DNA from: an uncultured Prevotellaceae bacterium
Lineage (GTDB): Bacteria > Bacteroidota > Bacteroidia > Bacteroidales > Bacteroidaceae
Assembly (NCBI GenBank): GCA_900319385.1
Contig: ONOG01000003.1
Span: forward strand, 51,587 to 115,586
Direction: 5' to 3'
DNA length: 64,000 nt
Part shown: in pieces, positions 8,261-15,807 of the stretch
Position numbering within the stretch: the stretch's first letter is position 1
Layout of the letters: every line of letters begins with the position of its first letter
The notes under the pieces: generated by a model
Databases searched by the model: none
Seen by the model: only the letters and a program-made list of their open reading frames with translations
Told to the model about the DNA's origin: nothing
Position numbers and translations under genes: made by a program

Positions 8261-9031
8261 TTAACTGTTCAGAAAGGCTTCGGCCCGCGCCAAGTCTTCC
8301 GGTGTGTCGATGCCGATGGTCTCCACATCCGAGACACCCACCTTAATCTTATAGCCGTTTTCCAGCCAGCGCAACTGCTCAAGCGATTCCGCCAGTTCGA
8401 GCGACGACTGCGGCAACTGCGTGATTTCGCGGAGCACATTGGCGCGGTAGGCATAGAGCCCGATGTGCTTGTAGAACGTGTGACGCTGCAGCCACTCCGC
8501 ACCCTGCTCCGCACCACGGATGTAGGGAATGACGGAACGGGAGAAGTAGAGGGCCTCCATGCGAGCATTCACCACCACCTTCGGCGAGTTTGGATTCTGC
8601 ACGGCAGCCCATCCGTCGGCCTCGGTGAAAGGCTTGACCAGCGTGGCAATGTCGGTCGTAGGGTCGTCAAAGCAGGCCTTGATGGCAGCAAGCTGCGAGT
8701 GTTGGATGAAGGGTTCGTCGCCTTGGATGTTGACAACGACCATCTCATCACTGTTCACTTCCCTCTTTTCACTTTTCACTTTCGTAAATGCCTCCCAGCA
8801 ACGGTCGGTGCCGCTGCGGTGTGCGGTGCTGGTCATGACCACGTTGCCGCCGAACGACTTCACCGCCTGTTCGATGCGTTCGTCGTCGGTGGCCACACAA
8901 ACATAGTCCATCGTGCCTTCCACTTGGCGATAGACACGCTCAACAACCGTCATGCCACCCAGCATGGCCAGCGGTTTGGCCGGAAAGCGGGTAGAGGCAT
9001 AACGGGCTGGAATGATTCCGATAAAATGCAT
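8261..9031 (-). CDS. kdsB: 3-deoxy-manno-octulosonate cytidylyltransferase (CMP-KDO synthetase)
   Basis: Activates KDO with CTP to CMP-KDO for the inner core of lipopolysaccharide; cytoplasmic. The N-terminus MHFIGIIPARYASTRFPAKP is the nucleotidyltransferase signature, followed by VCVATDDERI and, after an insert, VNIQGDEPFI, which binds the nucleotide and metal. Length 256 aa, slightly above the usual 245-253. The excess is at residues 84-95 (KVKSEKREVNSD), encoded by a GTGAAAAGTGAAAAGAG simple repeat like those in the intergenic gaps, placed just before the conserved VVVNIQGDEPF strand. The gene begins six bases after the PBP1A stop, so the two are one operon linking LPS and peptidoglycan synthesis. 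Confidence 0.96.
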   Translation of the reverse strand: MHFIGIIPARYASTRFPAKPLAMLGGMTVVERVYRQVEGTMDYVCVATDDERIEQAVKSFGGNVVMTSTAHRSGTDRCWEAFTKVKSEKREVNSDEMVVVNIQGDEPFIQHSQLAAIKACFDDPTTDIATLVKPFTEADGWAAVQNPNSPKVVVNARMEALYFSRSVIPYIRGAEQGAEWLQRHTFYKHIGLYAYRANVLREITQLPQSSLELAESLEQLRWLENGYKIKVGVSDVETIGIDTPEDLARAEAFLNS

Positions 9032-9037
9032 AAAAAA

Positions 9038-11416
9038 CTACTGAAAACTCTCGTCGATGACTCCGCTGGGCTCCGAAGTTCCCTCATAGCCGGCGTCCTG
9101 CAGGTCGTCGAGTTCGTTGGAGCAGGGGTCGAAGTCGGGCGGAGCGACAAATTTGGGGTCTTGGCCTATGCCCAGAGTTTTGTCGGCATAGACACGATTC
9201 ATAAATTTCTGATAGATAGGCAGGGCTGCACGTGCACCCTGACCGTAGCCCATGGTGTCGAAGTGGATGTCGCGGTCTTCACCACCCACCCAACAGCCGA
9301 CGACGAGCTTCGGCGTGAAGCCCATGAACCAGGCGTCGGCGTGCGAGTTGGTCGTACCCGTCTTGCCGCCCATGTCGGCCTTGATCGTGGTGCGGAGGGA
9401 ACGTCCCGTACCGCTGTCGATGACGCCGCGGAGCATGATGACCATCTGATAGGCCTGCTCACGCGAGAGCACTTCGTTGGTGCGGGGGGCAAAGGTGTCG
9501 ATGATGTTGCCTTCGCCGTCCTCGATGCGGGTCACGAGCAGCGGTTCGGTGCGCAGACCTTGGTTGGCAAAAGCCGAATAGCCGCTGACCATCTCGCCGA
9601 TGCTGATGTCGCACGTGCCCAGACACAGCGGCAGCGTGGCGTCCATGTTCTGCGTCTTGATGCCAAACTCGTGGAGCAGGTGGATGAAGTTTTTCGGGCC
9701 GAAATAGTCAATCAGTCGGGCACTCGCCTGGTTGCTCGATGCTGCCAGCGCCGAGGCCAGCGTACGCATGCCGCCCACACCGCCACGCGGTGCCCAGCCG
9801 CCCGAGACAAACTGCGACGTGTTGATCACACTGCACGGCGTCCAGTTGTTCATCATGGCGAGGCTGTAGAGGTAGGGCTTGATCGTCGAACCCACCTGAC
9901 GGCGACCACCGCCCAGCACGTTGTCATATTGGAAATGCTTGAAGTCCAAGCCTGGCACGTAGGCACGCACATAGCCCGTCACAGGGTCCATTGCCATCAT
10001 GCCGGTGCGCAGGAACTTCTTGTAGTAGAGGATAGAGTCGCGCGGCGACATCTCGGTTTCGTACTCCGTACACGTGCCGTCGGTGTCGTACTTGAGCAGC
10101 GTCATAGGCACCTTCTGGTTGAAAGCCGCCATGATCTCCTGCTCGCTGTGCCCGTCGGCCTTCATCACGCGGTAGCGTTCGCTCTGCTTGATGGCGCGCT
10201 CGATGCGTTGGTCGGCCTTGGCACGGCTCACACCGATGTAGGGGAAAGTGGCATAGCGCGAAGCCATGCGGTCGAAAGCAGGCTGCAGATACTTGGCCAC
10301 GTGCTCACGTTCGGCCTCTTCGGCATACTCCTGCATACGGCTGTTGATGGTCGTGTAGATTTTCAGGCCGTCGGTATAGATGTTGTAGTGCGAACCGTCC
10401 TTCTTCGTGTGCTTGTTACACCAGCCGAAGAGGGGGTCGGTCTCCCAGGCGAGCGAGTCGTCGTAGAACTGCTGGTACTGCCACGAGGCATAGTCGTCGC
10501 GGCGCGGCTTGTCGGCCATCATCCAGCGGCGGAGCAGTTCGCGGAAATACGGGGCGATGCCCTCCTGGTGGTTGGCCACATGGAAACGGGTCACGTCGAG
10601 CGGTTGGGCCTGTGCTGCCTCCATCTCGGCCGAGGTGATATAGCCAGCCTTCTGCATCTGAGCCAGCACCAGGTTGCGGCGTTCGCGACTGCGTTCGGTG
10701 AATCGGATCGGGTTGTAGTACGACGGATTCTTGCACATACCCACCAGCGTGGCACACTCCTCCAGCGTCAGGTCGATCGGATCCTTCGAAAAATAAGTGC
10801 GCGAAGCGATCTTAATGCCCACGGCATTGTGCAGAAAGTCGAAGTAGTTGAGATACATCGTCAGGATTTCCTCCTTCGTGTAATAGCGCTCAAGCTGCAC
10901 GGCGATGTACCACTCGATGGGCTTCTGCAGCAGACGATCCATCACCGTCGTGTGGACGTTGACGTCGCTATACAGCTGCTTGGCCAGCTGCTGGGTGATG
11001 GTCGAACCGCCGCCAGCTGCCTTCTGTCCCATGAATCCGCGCTTGATGACGGCACGCATGAACGCACGCATATCGATGCCCGAATGTTCGAAGAAACGCG
11101 CATCCTCGGTCGCTACCAGCGCATTCACCAGATTGGCAGGCAGCGAATCGTAGGGCACAATCACGCGGTTTTCGCTGGCATAGCTCCACGTACCCATCAG
11201 TTTGCCGTCGTCGGTGTAGATGCGCGAAGCGTACTTGTTGATCGGGTTTTGCAGGTCGGAAATCGGGGGCAGTTTGCCCAGCCATCCCTGCGAGATGGCA
11301 AACACGCCGAGCAGCCCCAGGGCAATCAGGATCAGGGTTGTGACCCACACCACGCGCAGTCCGTGCGCAATGCTGCCTTGCCCCTTCGTCTCTTTCTTAT
11401 CTTTGGTCTCAGCCAT
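9038..11416 (-). CDS. mrcA: Penicillin-binding protein 1A, bifunctional transglycosylase/transpeptidase
   Basis: Class A PBP of 792 aa that polymerises and cross-links peptidoglycan on the outer face of the inner membrane. One membrane anchor near residues 22-43 after a short basic/acidic cytoplasmic head. The GT51 domain follows, with the catalytic EDARFFEHSGID (Glu104) and GGSTITQQLAKQ. The transpeptidase domain has the active serine in GSTIKPYLYS (Ser510), an SSN triad and KTGTTN (Lys685). All motifs are intact. kdsB follows six bases after the stop. A -7 promoter box (TAACTTTG, complement of 11448-11455) lies 32 bases upstream, and array copy 2 is about 280 bases upstream of the start. 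Confidence 0.96.
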   Translation of the reverse strand: MAETKDKKETKGQGSIAHGLRVVWVTTLILIALGLLGVFAISQGWLGKLPPISDLQNPINKYASRIYTDDGKLMGTWSYASENRVIVPYDSLPANLVNALVATEDARFFEHSGIDMRAFMRAVIKRGFMGQKAAGGGSTITQQLAKQLYSDVNVHTTVMDRLLQKPIEWYIAVQLERYYTKEEILTMYLNYFDFLHNAVGIKIASRTYFSKDPIDLTLEECATLVGMCKNPSYYNPIRFTERSRERRNLVLAQMQKAGYITSAEMEAAQAQPLDVTRFHVANHQEGIAPYFRELLRRWMMADKPRRDDYASWQYQQFYDDSLAWETDPLFGWCNKHTKKDGSHYNIYTDGLKIYTTINSRMQEYAEEAEREHVAKYLQPAFDRMASRYATFPYIGVSRAKADQRIERAIKQSERYRVMKADGHSEQEIMAAFNQKVPMTLLKYDTDGTCTEYETEMSPRDSILYYKKFLRTGMMAMDPVTGYVRAYVPGLDFKHFQYDNVLGGGRRQVGSTIKPYLYSLAMMNNWTPCSVINTSQFVSGGWAPRGGVGGMRTLASALAASSNQASARLIDYFGPKNFIHLLHEFGIKTQNMDATLPLCLGTCDISIGEMVSGYSAFANQGLRTEPLLVTRIEDGEGNIIDTFAPRTNEVLSREQAYQMVIMLRGVIDSGTGRSLRTTIKADMGGKTGTTNSHADAWFMGFTPKLVVGCWVGGEDRDIHFDTMGYGQGARAALPIYQKFMNRVYADKTLGIGQDPKFVAPPDFDPCSNELDDLQDAGYEGTSEPSGVIDESFQ

Positions 11417-11447
11417 TCTTTCGTTCGTAAAAGTACATATTTCGGTG

Positions 11448-11455
11448 CAAAGTTA
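11448..11455 (-). promoter_or_regulatory. Putative mrcA -7 box
   Basis: TAACTTTG on the minus strand, 32 bases before the mrcA ATG. No good TTG is found 19-21 bases upstream, so this is a half-supported promoter. Confidence 0.4.
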
Positions 11456-11696
11456 GGGATTTTTTCGCATTTGGCGAAATGCAACCTCGTTTTTATCAAA
11501 AAAAAGTCTTTAGGCACGGATTTCCTGGATTTCAAAGCCTTTCTCCAGCGCGTCATCCGCGTCATCCGTACCGAAAGACTCCTGTTGACCATGCTGGGAC
11601 AGAACTAAATAATCCGTCAGAGCACCCAGTGGAGCCAGTCAGTGTGCAGTCGGTCCTGCGTCCGTCCCCCAAGCATTCACACGCAGTGCGCAGACG

Positions 11697-11788
11697 AAAC
11701 TCAAAATCTCAGTGAGATTTGTAAAAATCGCAGTGATATTTCCAGAAATATCAATGAAATTTGTGCAAATTTCATTGATATTCTGAGA
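11697..11788. repeat. 4 x 21-bp palindromic array, copy 2
   Basis: Unit centres start at 11709 (TCAGTGA), 11730 (GCAGTGA), 11751 (TCAATGA) and 11772 (TCATTGA), again exactly 21 bp apart. The first unit, AAATCTCAGTGAGATTT, is a perfect odd palindrome. Ends ACTCAAAATCTCA / TGATATTCTGAG are inverted. It sits in the 466-bp gap between topB (3' end) and the mrcA promoter; the rest of that gap holds the G-rich hairpin at 11824 and no gene I can support. Confidence 0.85.
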
Positions 11789-11823
11789 ATGGACTGCGGC
11801 GTAACTGGGTATCGACGGCATCA

Positions 11824-11860
11824 CCCCCGACTCCTCTCTGCGGACGAGGGGAGTCGGGGG
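11824..11860. repeat. CCCCTCC-family hairpin after topB
   Basis: CCCCCGACTCC (11824-11834) pairs with GGAGTCGGGGG (11850-11860). The sequence aligns with the copy at 45405-45442 and could also act as a topB terminator, though no T-run follows on the minus strand. Confidence 0.6.
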
Positions 11861-11882
11861 CGTGGTTTGGAGGCGTGTTGGG

Positions 11883-14006
11883 CTACGCTTCGTCCAGAGG
11901 CTTGCGCCAGTCGCAGCCTTCCTTCCAGCGGCTGCAGCCGTAGGCAGTCTTTCCCTTGATGATGTGCCCTTCGTGGCATTTCGGGCAGGGAAGTCCGACC
12001 CACTCGTCCTCGGTGCCCTGTCCTGTCGTCGAGGGTGAGGGAGGAAGCTCTGTCGCTGTCTTGCGTTGGGTGCGCGGCTGGAAGCCGGCGACGTGTTGAG
12101 CTGCCGTGCTGCTGCGCTTCTGCGTCGCCGCTTTCTTCGTCTTTGTGCCTTGTCCTTTTGCCTTGGTGCCTTGCCCTTGGTCCTTGGTGATCTCCACACT
12201 GACGCGACGGTTGGAACTGTCGCTGCGTACGGCCATCACGATCTCGGTGACCATCTGCTTCAGTTCTTCGAGGAATTGCTGGGCGTCGTACTGTCCGCGC
12301 TCTATCTCGCGCAGCTTTTTCTCCCAAATGCCGGTCAGTTCCGCACTCTTGAGCAGTTCTTCGCGGATGAGCTGGATGAGTTCGATACCCGTCGGAGTGG
12401 CGACGAGGCGTTTGCGGTCCTTGCGGATGTAATGGCGACGGAAGAGGGTTTCGATGATGGCTGCGCGGGTGGATGGCCGGCCGATGCCGTTCTCCTTGAG
12501 AGCAGCACGCAGTTCGTCGTTTTCGACCAGTTTGCCGGCTGTCTCCATGGCTCGCAGCAGGGAGGCCTCGGTGTAGTAGGGCGGCGGCGTGGTCTGCTTC
12601 TCGGTGAGGGTCGGCGTGTGCGGACCGGTCTCGCCTTTCACAAACGATGGCAACGTCCGTTCTTCTTCATTCTGTTTTTCCTCGTCCGTTTCCTTCTCCT
12701 TATTATATAGGATGCGCCAACCAGGGTCGAGGATTTCCTTGCCAGTCACCTTGAAGTCGGTTTTGTCAACACTCCCAAGCACTGTTGTTGTCGAGAACTT
12801 GCAGTCGGGCAGGAAGGCGGCGATGAAGCGTCGGGCGACGAGGTCATAGACGTTGCGCTCCATGTCGGACAGCGACTGGGGCTGCTGACCCGTGGGGATG
12901 ATGGCGTGGTGGTCGGTCACCTTCGACGTGTCGAACACGCGCTTGGTCTTTTTCAGCGGTTTTCCCCCAATGCTGCGGATGACGTCGGCGTAGGGTGCAA
13001 TGCCGTTAAACTTGACCTGGTAGAGTCCGTTCATGGTCTGCGGACACTTGGGGTAGATGTCGTCGGAAAGGTATTGGGTATCGACGCGCGGATAGGTGGT
13101 CAGTTTCTTCTCGTAGAGGCTCTGAATGAGGTTGAGCGTGGTCTCGGCGGAATAGCCGAACTTGCGGTTGCAATCGACCTGCAGCGAGGTGAGGTCGTAG
13201 AGCTGCGGCGGCTGCTCCTTGCCATCCTTCTTCTCGACGTTCGTCACTTCGAAGGGCAGGTCCTTGATGGCGGCAAAGGCTTGTTCGCCTTCCTCCTTCG
13301 ACTGGAATTTACCCTTGGTGGCGGTGAAGGTGGTGTCGCGGTAGATGGTCGAGAGTACCCAGTAGGGCTCGGGCTTGAAGTTGTCGATTTCGAGCTGGCG
13401 ACGGACGATGAGTGCCAGCGTCGGGGTCTGCACACGACCGACCGACAGCATCTGTTGGTGCTGTCCGTACTTCATCGTGTAGAGGCGTGTGCAGTTGATG
13501 CCTAAGAGCCAGTCGCCGATGGCGCGACTGAGTCCTGCCACATACAGTTTCTGATACTCCGACTGGTCCTTCAGGTTTTGGAAGCCTTCGCGGATGGCTT
13601 CGTCGGTCATCGACGAAATCCACAGGCGCTTGACGGGACAGGTGGCTCCGGCCTTCTGCATCACCCAGCGCTGAATGAGTTCTCCCTCCTGGCCGGCATC
13701 GCCGCAGTTGATGATGCCGTCGGCGGCCTGCATGAGCGACTGGATGACGGCAAACTGGCGCTTCACGCCCTCGTCGTCTTTCAGGCGGATGCCGAAGCGC
13801 GGCGGAATCATCGGCAGGTATTCGAGCCGCCATTGCTTCCAGTCATCGGTATATTCGCCTGGCTCCTTCAGCTCGCATAAGTGGCCGAAGGTCCAGGTCA
13901 CCTGGTAGCCGTTGCCCTCCCAGTAACCTTGTTTCTTATCTCGTGCACCGATGATGCGGGCAATGTCCTGCGCCACACTCGGCTTCTCTGCTATACAAAC
14001 TATCAA
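11883..14006 (-). CDS. topB: DNA topoisomerase III (type IA)
   Basis: Single-strand passing topoisomerase that resolves recombination and replication intermediates. 707 aa. The TOPRIM domain starts directly at the N-terminus (IAEKPSVAQD) and includes DAGQEGE (residues 103-109); the active-site tyrosine is Tyr305 in LTTYPRVDTQYL. A C-terminal zinc ribbon (CPKC...GCSRWKEGCDW, last 40 residues) follows a Lys/Thr/Ser-rich linker of about 60 residues. The start codon is TTG at 14006: an in-frame TAA lies three codons upstream, and the next ATG would remove the essential IAEKP strand. Belongs to the Bacteroidetes TopB group. Confidence 0.95.
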   Translation of the reverse strand: MIVCIAEKPSVAQDIARIIGARDKKQGYWEGNGYQVTWTFGHLCELKEPGEYTDDWKQWRLEYLPMIPPRFGIRLKDDEGVKRQFAVIQSLMQAADGIINCGDAGQEGELIQRWVMQKAGATCPVKRLWISSMTDEAIREGFQNLKDQSEYQKLYVAGLSRAIGDWLLGINCTRLYTMKYGQHQQMLSVGRVQTPTLALIVRRQLEIDNFKPEPYWVLSTIYRDTTFTATKGKFQSKEEGEQAFAAIKDLPFEVTNVEKKDGKEQPPQLYDLTSLQVDCNRKFGYSAETTLNLIQSLYEKKLTTYPRVDTQYLSDDIYPKCPQTMNGLYQVKFNGIAPYADVIRSIGGKPLKKTKRVFDTSKVTDHHAIIPTGQQPQSLSDMERNVYDLVARRFIAAFLPDCKFSTTTVLGSVDKTDFKVTGKEILDPGWRILYNKEKETDEEKQNEEERTLPSFVKGETGPHTPTLTEKQTTPPPYYTEASLLRAMETAGKLVENDELRAALKENGIGRPSTRAAIIETLFRRHYIRKDRKRLVATPTGIELIQLIREELLKSAELTGIWEKKLREIERGQYDAQQFLEELKQMVTEIVMAVRSDSSNRRVSVEITKDQGQGTKAKGQGTKTKKAATQKRSSTAAQHVAGFQPRTQRKTATELPPSPSTTGQGTEDEWVGLPCPKCHEGHIIKGKTAYGCSRWKEGCDWRKPLDEA

Positions 14007-14031
14007 GGGATATTAAAAATTAGGAATTAAA

Positions 14032-14140
14032 GACCTCGCCCCAGCCCCTCCCAAGGAGGGGAGAAGCGTTCTGTTGTAGTATTTTTACTTTCATTCATTA
14101 ACTTGGAGTTCCCCTACTTTGGAGGGGTAAGGGGAGGTCA
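14032..14140. repeat. Inverted pair of CCCCTCC-family palindromes
   Basis: GACCTCGCCCCAGCCCCTCC (from about 14032) is repeated in inverse orientation as GGGGTAAGGGGAGGTC (ending 14140), each half containing its own CCCCTCC/GGAGGGG or CCCCTA/GGAGGGG stem. The pair fills the gap between topB and the upstream AlkZ-related gene. Confidence 0.65.
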
Positions 14141-14162
14141 TACATTAAAAAGCCTCCCCACC

Positions 14163-14831
14163 CTAACCCATCAGTTTCTGGATCTGCCGCTCGGTCGCCT
14201 GCGGCAAAATCGCCTGGAGTTGCGTCCTCAGCCGTTCGCCAGACTCCTGTGGCGTGCGGTCCACGAGGCAATAGTCGCGGCCGTAGAGCTGTTCGGGCGT
14301 CGTGAGCAACGACCAGCCCCAGCCGTATTCCTTGCCATGACGGTCGATGGGATAGACAAAGTCCTCCGTCACGACGCGGCAAGCCATCTGAAGGCGTGTG
14401 ACGTAACTGTCGAAGCGGCTTCGCATGTTCTTGCCCGTAAACCCACAGGCCGACCGCAGTTCGCGGGTAATCAGGCTGCCCTGCTCTGCCAGCGTAAACA
14501 GAATGGTTTCCTCGACACTGCCTTCCGCTGCCAACGGGTGCCGGCTGCGGCGCCAGTTGCACAGGTCGGGCCACCACTCACGGCTCACGAAGCCTGCCTT
14601 TCCATCGAAAAACTTGCCATAGACACAGCCTCCGTCGCGGACAATCGGCCCCTTCCACTTCCACAACGGCCAGTCCCAACCGCCGTCGGGAAACACCACG
14701 TAGCGGCAATCGTCGTCAACGATTTCCTCGGCTGAAAAGCCTGGCACGGCACTGCGCAACAGCGGCAGGAAGCCAACTTCCTGCACATACTGCGCCAACT
14801 GCGCTCCGTTGTATATTCGTCGTTTACTCAT
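14163..14831 (-). CDS. AlkZ-related protein (short winged-helix DNA glycosylase relative)
   Basis: A 222-residue cytoplasmic protein rich in Trp, beginning MSKRRIYNGAQLAQYVQEVG. I recall very similar Bacteroidales proteins annotated as AlkZ-related (HTH_42/YcaQ type); the segment GSVEETILFTLAEQGSLITREL followed by GFTGKNMRSRFDSYVTRLQ looks like a winged helix-turn-helix. It is much shorter than genuine AlkZ/YcaQ crosslink glycosylases (about 400 aa) and I cannot see their catalytic QxQ/QxD motif, so enzymatic activity is doubtful. It precedes topB in the same orientation, which fits a DNA-repair setting. A good promoter lies 23 bases upstream. Confidence 0.7.
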   Translation of the reverse strand: MSKRRIYNGAQLAQYVQEVGFLPLLRSAVPGFSAEEIVDDDCRYVVFPDGGWDWPLWKWKGPIVRDGGCVYGKFFDGKAGFVSREWWPDLCNWRRSRHPLAAEGSVEETILFTLAEQGSLITRELRSACGFTGKNMRSRFDSYVTRLQMACRVVTEDFVYPIDRHGKEYGWGWSLLTTPEQLYGRDYCLVDRTPQESGERLRTQLQAILPQATERQIQKLMG

Positions 14832-14853
14832 GTGTGTACCCTGTTAAGGAGGT

Positions 14854-14883
14854 CAAAGTTACGGCTATTCACAAAAAAAACAA
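14854..14883 (-). promoter_or_regulatory. Promoter of the AlkZ-related gene
   Basis: Minus strand TTG (14881-14883), 19 bases, TAACTTTG (14854-14861). The -33 element overlaps the hairpin that terminates the gene upstream. Confidence 0.65.
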
Positions 14884-14912
14884 AATGAAAAGTCGAAAAA
14901 CTTTTCATTTTG
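14872..14912 (-). terminator. Perfect AT-rich intrinsic terminator
   Basis: CAAAATGAAAAG (14881-14892) pairs perfectly with CTTTTCATTTTG (14901-14912); on the minus strand the stem is followed by eight T residues. It lies 16 bases after the stop of the 149-aa gene. The stem has only four G-C pairs. Confidence 0.75.
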
Positions 14913-14928
14913 CCTTTCATTCCCTACT

Positions 14929-15378
14929 TCATGGCAGTGCCATGTAGTATTTGTCCATCCACATTTCGTCGTACTCGTGGTTAGCATCGCGCCCATAATG
15001 TGCCTGTTCGGGATGTCCCAACCGTCGCCACTCGCGGTCGATGCGCATGCCCAACTGCACTGCTTCCCAGCGCGAAACGGCATGGTCGAACCGCAAGTAG
15101 GCAGGATTCATCGGGCGGTACACCCATTCGTAGTCGCGCCACTCGAGCCTGGCCAATGCCTCGCGCCAGATGTCGAGCGCCCTGACCGGCATTCCGCTCG
15201 CTGCACACAGGTCGCCCAGTTCCAGTCCCAGTCTCGCCTGTTTGCGCGGATTCCCTTCACTGCGCATCGCTTCGAGGCTTTGTGTCACCACCTCTCCGAG
15301 GTCGCGGCCACACCCACCTTCGATGCCTCGGCCAGGTGTGCAACGACACACCAAGCCAATACGTTTTCTACGTCTCAT
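14929..15378 (-). CDS. Hypothetical protein, 149 aa
   Basis: Function not recognised. The start is placed at ATG 15378 because a consensus promoter with predicted start near 15505 lies inside the longer open frame, which therefore cannot be used in full. The protein has a basic head (MRRRKRIGLVCR), then a helical segment (LEAMRSEGNPRKQARLGLELGDLCAASGMPVRALDIWREALARLEW) reminiscent of a tetratricopeptide-like helix pair, and an aromatic, acidic C-terminus (EYDEMWMDKYYMALP). No signal peptide. Its ATG overlaps the stop of a possible 35-codon ORF (ATGA), suggesting coupling. It ends at a perfect intrinsic terminator. Confidence 0.6.
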   Translation of the reverse strand: MRRRKRIGLVCRCTPGRGIEGGCGRDLGEVVTQSLEAMRSEGNPRKQARLGLELGDLCAASGMPVRALDIWREALARLEWRDYEWVYRPMNPAYLRFDHAVSRWEAVQLGMRIDREWRRLGHPEQAHYGRDANHEYDEMWMDKYYMALP

Positions 15379-15482
15379 TTCTGTGTAAACCAATAAATTA
15401 AAGAACAACTTTGCCCACAGAGATGACGTACACAAAAAAGCACAACAATCCCTATGAGCGCCACACCAAGCGTGGCCAGCAC
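15375..15482 (-). CDS. Possible 35-codon membrane mini-ORF, coupled to the next gene
   Basis: GTG at 15482 opens a frame encoding MLATLGVALIGIVVLFCVRH followed by a Cys-rich tail and ending at TGA 15375, which overlaps the downstream ATG as ATGA. The first 18 residues form one good transmembrane helix. It starts about 20 nt after the predicted transcription start. Its first part overlaps a large inverted repeat, so it may be chance coding in a structured leader. Confidence 0.35.
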   Translation of the reverse strand: MLATLGVALIGIVVLFCVRHLCGQSCSLIYWFTQK

Positions 15483-15494
15483 ATAGGGATTGTC
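15446..15494. repeat. Large inverted repeat in the leader of the 149-aa gene
   Basis: ACAATCCCTATG and its exact complement CATAGGGATTGT enclose an inner GCCAC...GTGGC stem. It would form a long hairpin in the minus-strand leader, between the promoter at 15511-15541 and the gene. Confidence 0.65.
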
Positions 15495-15510
15495 GTATTC
15501 GTTTCGGCTG

Positions 15511-15541
15511 CAAAGGTAAAGAGTTTTTGTGAACAGGCCAA
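15511..15541 (-). promoter_or_regulatory. Promoter of the 149-aa gene unit
   Basis: Minus strand TTG (15539-15541), 20 bases, TACCTTTG (15511-15518). It fixes the transcript start near 15505. Confidence 0.65.
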
Positions 15542-15580
15542 ATGCCCACCCACTTTTTCTTCAAAAAAAATATTTGTTCG

Positions 15581-15611
15581 TTGTATAATTCACGAAATTG
15601 AACTATCTTTG
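15581..15611 (+). promoter_or_regulatory. Promoter of the SusD-like lipoprotein leader
   Basis: TTG (15581-15583), 20 bases, TATCTTTG (15604-15611). Predicted start near 15617, about 190 nt before the ATG at 15808. Confidence 0.7.
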
Positions 15612-15616
15612 CATCG

Positions 15617-15787
15617 TGCTTACAGCAACATCTTGCTCTCACATCTACGAATCACCACCTCGAAAGAACGCGAGCATACAGAAAACAAACGAAGAGCGTG
15701 TACGCATATTTTGCGTAGACGTTTCTATGGTTTGTTTAGGTTTGTGGTGAACCTGTAGATGCGTAGAGATGTTCTACGCTTTTTTTT
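15617..15787 (+). ncRNA. Structured leader or small RNA with terminator and alternative pairing
   Basis: Between promoter and gene: hairpin A TACGCA(15701-15706)/TGCGTA(15712-15717), a small AGGTT/AACCT hairpin near 15740-15755, and an intrinsic terminator GCGTAGA(15761-15767)/TCTACGC(15773-15779) followed by eight T. The 3' arm of hairpin A extends to GCGTAGA (15713-15719), identical to the 5' arm of the terminator, so the two stems are mutually exclusive. This is the layout of an attenuator; alternatively a free RNA of about 170 nt ends here. Confidence 0.45.
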
Positions 15788-15807
15788 ACTAATCCATTTT
15801 CCTTACA

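Noticed and set aside
8210..11608. 1132-codon plus-strand open frame across kdsB and PBP1A
   Set aside because: It is the mirror of two well-identified minus-strand genes and crosses a gene boundary.
14929..15642. 237-aa version of the hypothetical gene
   Set aside because: The first 88 codons include the promoter region and a large inverted repeat; the predicted transcript begins at about 15505.
15411..15758. 115-codon plus-strand ORF in the leader region
   Set aside because: It spans two opposed promoters and an inverted repeat; no conserved features.
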